Positions 61,233-64,000 of a DNA stretch of 64,000 nucleotides are shown piece after piece. The stretch is from SABI01 sp963676605 (GTDB lineage Bacteria; Spirochaetota; Spirochaetia; Sphaerochaetales; Sphaerochaetaceae). The notes under the pieces are model-generated. The model did no database searches, was not told the origin of the DNA, and was given only the letters and a program-made list of their open reading frames with translations. The first letter of the stretch is position 1. Each line of letters opens with the position of its first letter. The position numbers and the translations under genes were made by a program. The stretch covers positions 1-64,000 of the forward strand of contig CAXXSP010000066.1 of the NCBI GenBank assembly GCA_963676605.2, in the 5' to 3' direction.

Positions 61233-63299
61233 ATGTCACCAGCATTAGAGGATGTAAACAAAAAGGAATTTTCTTTTGGTTGGCTCGCCATGAAATTGTT
61301 AGGGAAAGGTCTTTACTCGAATGCATGGAGCGCATTATCTGAATTAATTGCAAATGGATTTGACGCTGGAGCCTCCTCTGTTCATGTCTTCATTGACCTA
61401 AGCAATAAACCTCGCTCTAGAATAGAAATATTTGATGATGGAAGCGGCATGAGTGAAGATCAGTTGGAAATATATACGAAAGTTGGTTTTAATAAACGAA
61501 ATGAGCCTTTTCCAGCGGGAATGGAAGCATCGGATATAATGGGAAGAAAAGGAATTGGGAAATTAGGTGCTTTATTTCTTTCAAATGATTACTATATCGT
61601 CACAAAAATAGATGGCATTACGACATCTTGGCAAATGACTTATATTGAAAACCCGGAAAATGAAGACGAGAAACCATATATAAATGAGGTTGATGAATGT
61701 CCGCCTATCCAGTGCTCTGAAGAATGGAATAAAATTAATAGCGGCACTCTGCTAATCCTTAAAAATGTAGATTTAAGCGGATATGGAGATAAGGCAATCG
61801 ATTCCTTAAATACTAAGGTTGCCAATGCTTTCTCTATCGGCGAAAAGGATTCTAGAAAGATACTGTTATCCATAAAATCGTATCCAGAACAGCCTATCGC
61901 GTTCGAAGAAGTTCAGAAAAAAATCGCCTTCGGGAATTTTGCATTTCTAACAACATTTGAAGGGAACCCCAGAAATCTCCAGACAGAGTTGAAGAAATAC
62001 GAAGATCATGAAGTGAAAATCCCCTTCCCAGACAAAACTCAAGGCAACTTCAATCATTCACTTAAAATAGAACAGATATCAATAAGAGATTCCTATAGTT
62101 GGATTGATGAGAACAAAAAGCAACAAAGTTTGCCCTATTTGTTATATGGGTGGATTGGTATTCATAGTACTTTAGTTCAAAAAATTGCACAAGAAAATGA
62201 TTCCAGATATTTAAAAAACACCTACCATAACCCAATTCAGTTGCGATTATATGTGCGGAACAAGCTTGCTATAGAGAATTTGCTTCCAATGATCCAAAAC
62301 AACCAAACATATGCAAATTATATTGAGGGTGAAGTACATTTCGATTTACTTGATAATGACAAATTACCTGATATCGCTACGTCTAACAGACAGAGCATGG
62401 ATGAAAGTGATGAGCGTATGGAAATTTTAAAAAACCTTCTAAGGCCTCTTCTTAATAAACTAATTAAACAAAGAGTGGAACTAGCCAATAGTATCAAGGA
62501 AGAACAGAAGAAAAGAAAAGATAAAATTAAGGACAATGCAAAACAAGCATTCGCTCAAGAAGTGGAAAAAGATATCTCTAATATCCCCAATATGGAGGAA
62601 TCCTTGAGAAGCAACCTTGCAGCAACTATTATTAATAAAGTTAAAGGAGATGTTGTTGCAAAAGATGAGTATTTGATTTTTCTTTCTCACGCAAGTGACG
62701 ATGTCTTCTTTTCGGATTTCTTTTACTATCTATTGCTAAAAAAAGGAGTCAACTCTAACGAAATCTTTTACACGAGCCGGGATGGGAAAACTGAAGAAGA
62801 TTATAAAAGGCTTACAATACTTCAGAAACAAATAAAGGAAAATATAGTTAAGACAAACACTTTAATTGTATTTCTCACTGGTAAAAATTTTCTAAAAAGC
62901 CAGTATTGCATGTTTGAGGGAGGAGCTGGTTGGGCAACAAGAGCAACCCTAGGATATGAAATAGGTGCTTTGGAATATGAAGATATACCTGCTTACCTAA
63001 TGGAAGGGGAAGAAATCAGAACCCTTTTCTACAAAAGTAATGACATTATTTTAGATCCAACGAGATACAACGCGGGAGTATCTCTCTTGAATACTATGAT
63101 TGATCATATCAACACTGGAAGGAATATTTCAGGTAAATCGAATATCAATAAATTTGATTTGATTGAATTCCCTGATAAAGCAGAATTAATTAGGTCTGGA
63201 AAGGAAATTACAGATTATATGGATCCTTTGATTTTGGAATATTGGGAAGCTTATATTAGTTCAGAAAAAGATAATTATATAGCAAAACATTATTTATAA
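61233..63299 (+). CDS. GHKL ATPase (MutL/MORC-like) fused to a C-terminal TIR domain
   Basis: A 688-residue protein with ATG behind AGGAGG. The N-terminal GHKL fold shows the N box ELIANGFDAGA (residues 37-47), G1 DDGSGM (68-73) and G2 GRKGIGKLGAL (104-114). A middle S5-like transducer part and a charged coiled coil (about residues 400-450, KQRVELANSIKEEQKKRKDKI) follow. From about residue 478 there is a TIR-type domain: DEYLIFLSHASDD, IFYTSRDG, TLIVFLTGKNFLKSQYC and FEGGAGWA. GHKL ATPases are known beside C5 methyltransferases and Vsr in restriction systems; fusion to TIR suggests an effector (NADase or signal-making) output. The TIR catalytic Glu may be in FEGG or GYEIGA; not proven. Confidence 0.88.
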   Translation: MSPALEDVNKKEFSFGWLAMKLLGKGLYSNAWSALSELIANGFDAGASSVHVFIDLSNKPRSRIEIFDDGSGMSEDQLEIYTKVGFNKRNEPFPAGMEASDIMGRKGIGKLGALFLSNDYYIVTKIDGITTSWQMTYIENPENEDEKPYINEVDECPPIQCSEEWNKINSGTLLILKNVDLSGYGDKAIDSLNTKVANAFSIGEKDSRKILLSIKSYPEQPIAFEEVQKKIAFGNFAFLTTFEGNPRNLQTELKKYEDHEVKIPFPDKTQGNFNHSLKIEQISIRDSYSWIDENKKQQSLPYLLYGWIGIHSTLVQKIAQENDSRYLKNTYHNPIQLRLYVRNKLAIENLLPMIQNNQTYANYIEGEVHFDLLDNDKLPDIATSNRQSMDESDERMEILKNLLRPLLNKLIKQRVELANSIKEEQKKRKDKIKDNAKQAFAQEVEKDISNIPNMEESLRSNLAATIINKVKGDVVAKDEYLIFLSHASDDVFFSDFFYYLLLKKGVNSNEIFYTSRDGKTEEDYKRLTILQKQIKENIVKTNTLIVFLTGKNFLKSQYCMFEGGAGWATRATLGYEIGALEYEDIPAYLMEGEEIRTLFYKSNDIILDPTRYNAGVSLLNTMIDHINTGRNISGKSNINKFDLIEFPDKAELIRSGKEITDYMDPLILEYWEAYISSEKDNYIAKHYL

Positions 63300-63308
63300 A
63301 TTTATTCT

Positions 63309-63713
63309 ATGGATAGTATTTCAACAAGTGAACGTAGCTTGATCATGTCTCGAATTAAGGGAAAGAACACCAAACCTGAAGTTCTTGTCAGGAAGTTTCT
63401 GCACGCTAACGGGTACAGGTTCCGGATCCACCGAAAAGATCTTCCGGGGAAACCGGATATCGTACTGCCGAAGTATAAAACAGTGATATTCGTTCACGGT
63501 TGTTTCTGGCACCGACACGAAAACTGCAAATATTCCTCCTTCCCGAAAACTCATACAGAGTTCTGGGAGGAGAAATTCAGGCGAAACATCGAAAGGGACA
63601 AACAGAACATTGCCGACCTCGAATCACTCGACTGGAAAGTGCTCGTCGTCTGGGAATGTGAAGTTAAGGACGGATCATTCCAGAAGAATCTGCTTGATGC
63701 TCTGACGCTTTAA
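63309..63713 (+). CDS. vsr: Very short patch repair endonuclease
   Basis: A 134-residue Vsr protein that nicks at T:G mismatches left by deamination of 5-methylcytosine. It has RSLIMSRIKGKNTKPEVLVRKFLH, GKPDIVLPKYKTVIFVHGCFWHRH (catalytic Asp50, His63 and His68) and the zinc-site cysteines (C65, HENC and WECE). It follows the TIR gene by nine bases but has host-like composition, so it may have joined the cassette separately. It could serve either methyltransferase. Confidence 0.94.
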   Translation: MDSISTSERSLIMSRIKGKNTKPEVLVRKFLHANGYRFRIHRKDLPGKPDIVLPKYKTVIFVHGCFWHRHENCKYSSFPKTHTEFWEEKFRRNIERDKQNIADLESLDWKVLVVWECEVKDGSFQKNLLDALTL

Positions 63714-63720
63714 TATCCTA

Positions 63721-63755
63721 TGGACACCAGAATGGACACCAGTATGGACACCAAT
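63721..63755 (+). repeat. Three TGGACACC arm-type repeats near attR
   Basis: TGGACACCA at 63721, 63733 and 63745, exactly 12 bases apart and in the same orientation as the two copies near attL. The text from the first copy through ATGGACACCA is identical on both sides. Confidence 0.75.
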
Positions 63756-63884
63756 TGAAAGTAATTTTTTGACAATTAATAAGAACGTAAAGGAACAAGA
63801 AAGAACAACTAAGTACTTGTATTTAAAGAAATATGGTGTAAAATAGGAACATGAGAGAACGTCAGAGAAAACATAAAATACCTT

Positions 63885-63936
63885 TTGAGGGGCTAGTGGA
63901 CATTAGTCCGTGGAGGTTCAAGTCCTCTCGGCCGCA
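63885..63936 (+). repeat. attR: 52-bp direct repeat of tRNA-Leu 3' end
   Basis: Identical to 49066-49117. The sequence before it (AAATACCTT) does not complete a tRNA, so this copy is not functional. Chromosomal DNA resumes at 63937. Confidence 0.95.
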
Positions 63937-63941
63937 TCAGA

Positions 63942-63980
63942 AACCTTTCAATCGAACAGATTGGAAGGTTTTCTTGTTTT
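63942..63980 (+). terminator. Original terminator of tRNA-Leu, displaced by the island
   Basis: AACCTTTCAATC pairs with GATTGGAAGGTT (one G-T) around GAACA and is followed by TTCTTGTTTT. It lies five bases after attR, where it would end the tRNA transcript in an uninterrupted chromosome. No such hairpin follows the tRNA at attL. Confidence 0.85.
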
Positions 63981-64000
63981 ATGAGGTCTCCTCACTCTCA

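Larger units (their letters stand above)
49066..63936. mobile_element. Integrative genomic island in tRNA-Leu
   Basis: A region of about 14.8 kb bounded by an exact 52-bp direct repeat of the 3' part of tRNA-Leu. It starts with a tyrosine recombinase gene and contains two transposase units, two C5 methyltransferases, an EcoRII-like restriction enzyme, Vsr, a GHKL-TIR protein and several orphan genes. Base composition is mixed: integrase, restriction genes and Vsr look host-like, whereas 55.2-63.3 kb is visibly AT-rich. No conjugation or phage structural genes are present, so it is a small satellite-like or degraded element. The integrase frame is broken. Confidence 0.93.

Overview
The window looks like a chromosome segment from a spirochaete, most likely of the Sphaerochaeta/Treponema-like group. 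This is inference, based on secreted proteins whose signal sequences end in the FAQGxxE style, a fused PurL with its own glutaminase domain, and the general gene content. The host backbone has moderate GC and tightly packed operons with ATGA overlaps. From about 49.07 to 63.94 kb it is replaced by a mosaic, partly AT-rich island.

Layout. 1-7.0 kb is a purine operon, purL(Q)-purC-purF-purM-purN-purD, cut at the left edge. 7.0-9.0 kb is a convergent ptb-buk pair. 9.3-10.5 kb is a DUF4143 AAA ATPase preceded by 23-bp tandem repeats. 10.6-20.8 kb is an 11-gene leftward catabolic operon: pdxA2, tctBAC, two Asp/Glu-racemase-like proteins, three TIM-barrel isomerases/epimerases and two further membrane proteins. 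It has a near-perfect sigma-54 promoter and four phased GTTTCAT boxes next to a PrpR-type sigma-54 activator gene. 21.2-27.7 kb continues upstream with a LarA-like racemase, an iron alcohol dehydrogenase and a split transketolase, which faces a GntR regulator across three TTGTATAC sites. 28.8-34.2 kb is a second operon: split transketolase, SDR and TRAP transporter. An RpiR regulator and a D-2-hydroxyacid dehydrogenase lie beyond it and share a TGAAAAATTTTTCA-type box with it. 36.5-41 kb holds a glycerophosphodiesterase, a carbonic anhydrase, a second DUF4143 ATPase flanked by 131-bp direct repeats, an iron-sulfur aldo/keto reductase and tRNA-Gly.

41.2-49.0 kb is tig-clpP-clpX-nrnA-(unknown)-rdgB-pepF. 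From 42.1 to about 47.95 kb every reading frame is broken repeatedly by small indels. I read this as local sequence error rather than decay, because the encoded motifs are intact.

49.07-63.94 kb is an integrative element inserted in the 3' end of tRNA-Leu(GAG), bounded by an exact 52-bp direct repeat. It carries a frame-broken tyrosine integrase, an EcoRII-like restriction enzyme with a C5 methyltransferase, a transposase, several orphan genes (one split by an IS3 element), and a terminal cassette of a second C5 methyltransferase, a GHKL-ATPase-TIR fusion and Vsr. That cassette is the strongest candidate for an undescribed defence system. The terminator that probably served the tRNA now lies 14.8 kb away, beyond the right repeat.
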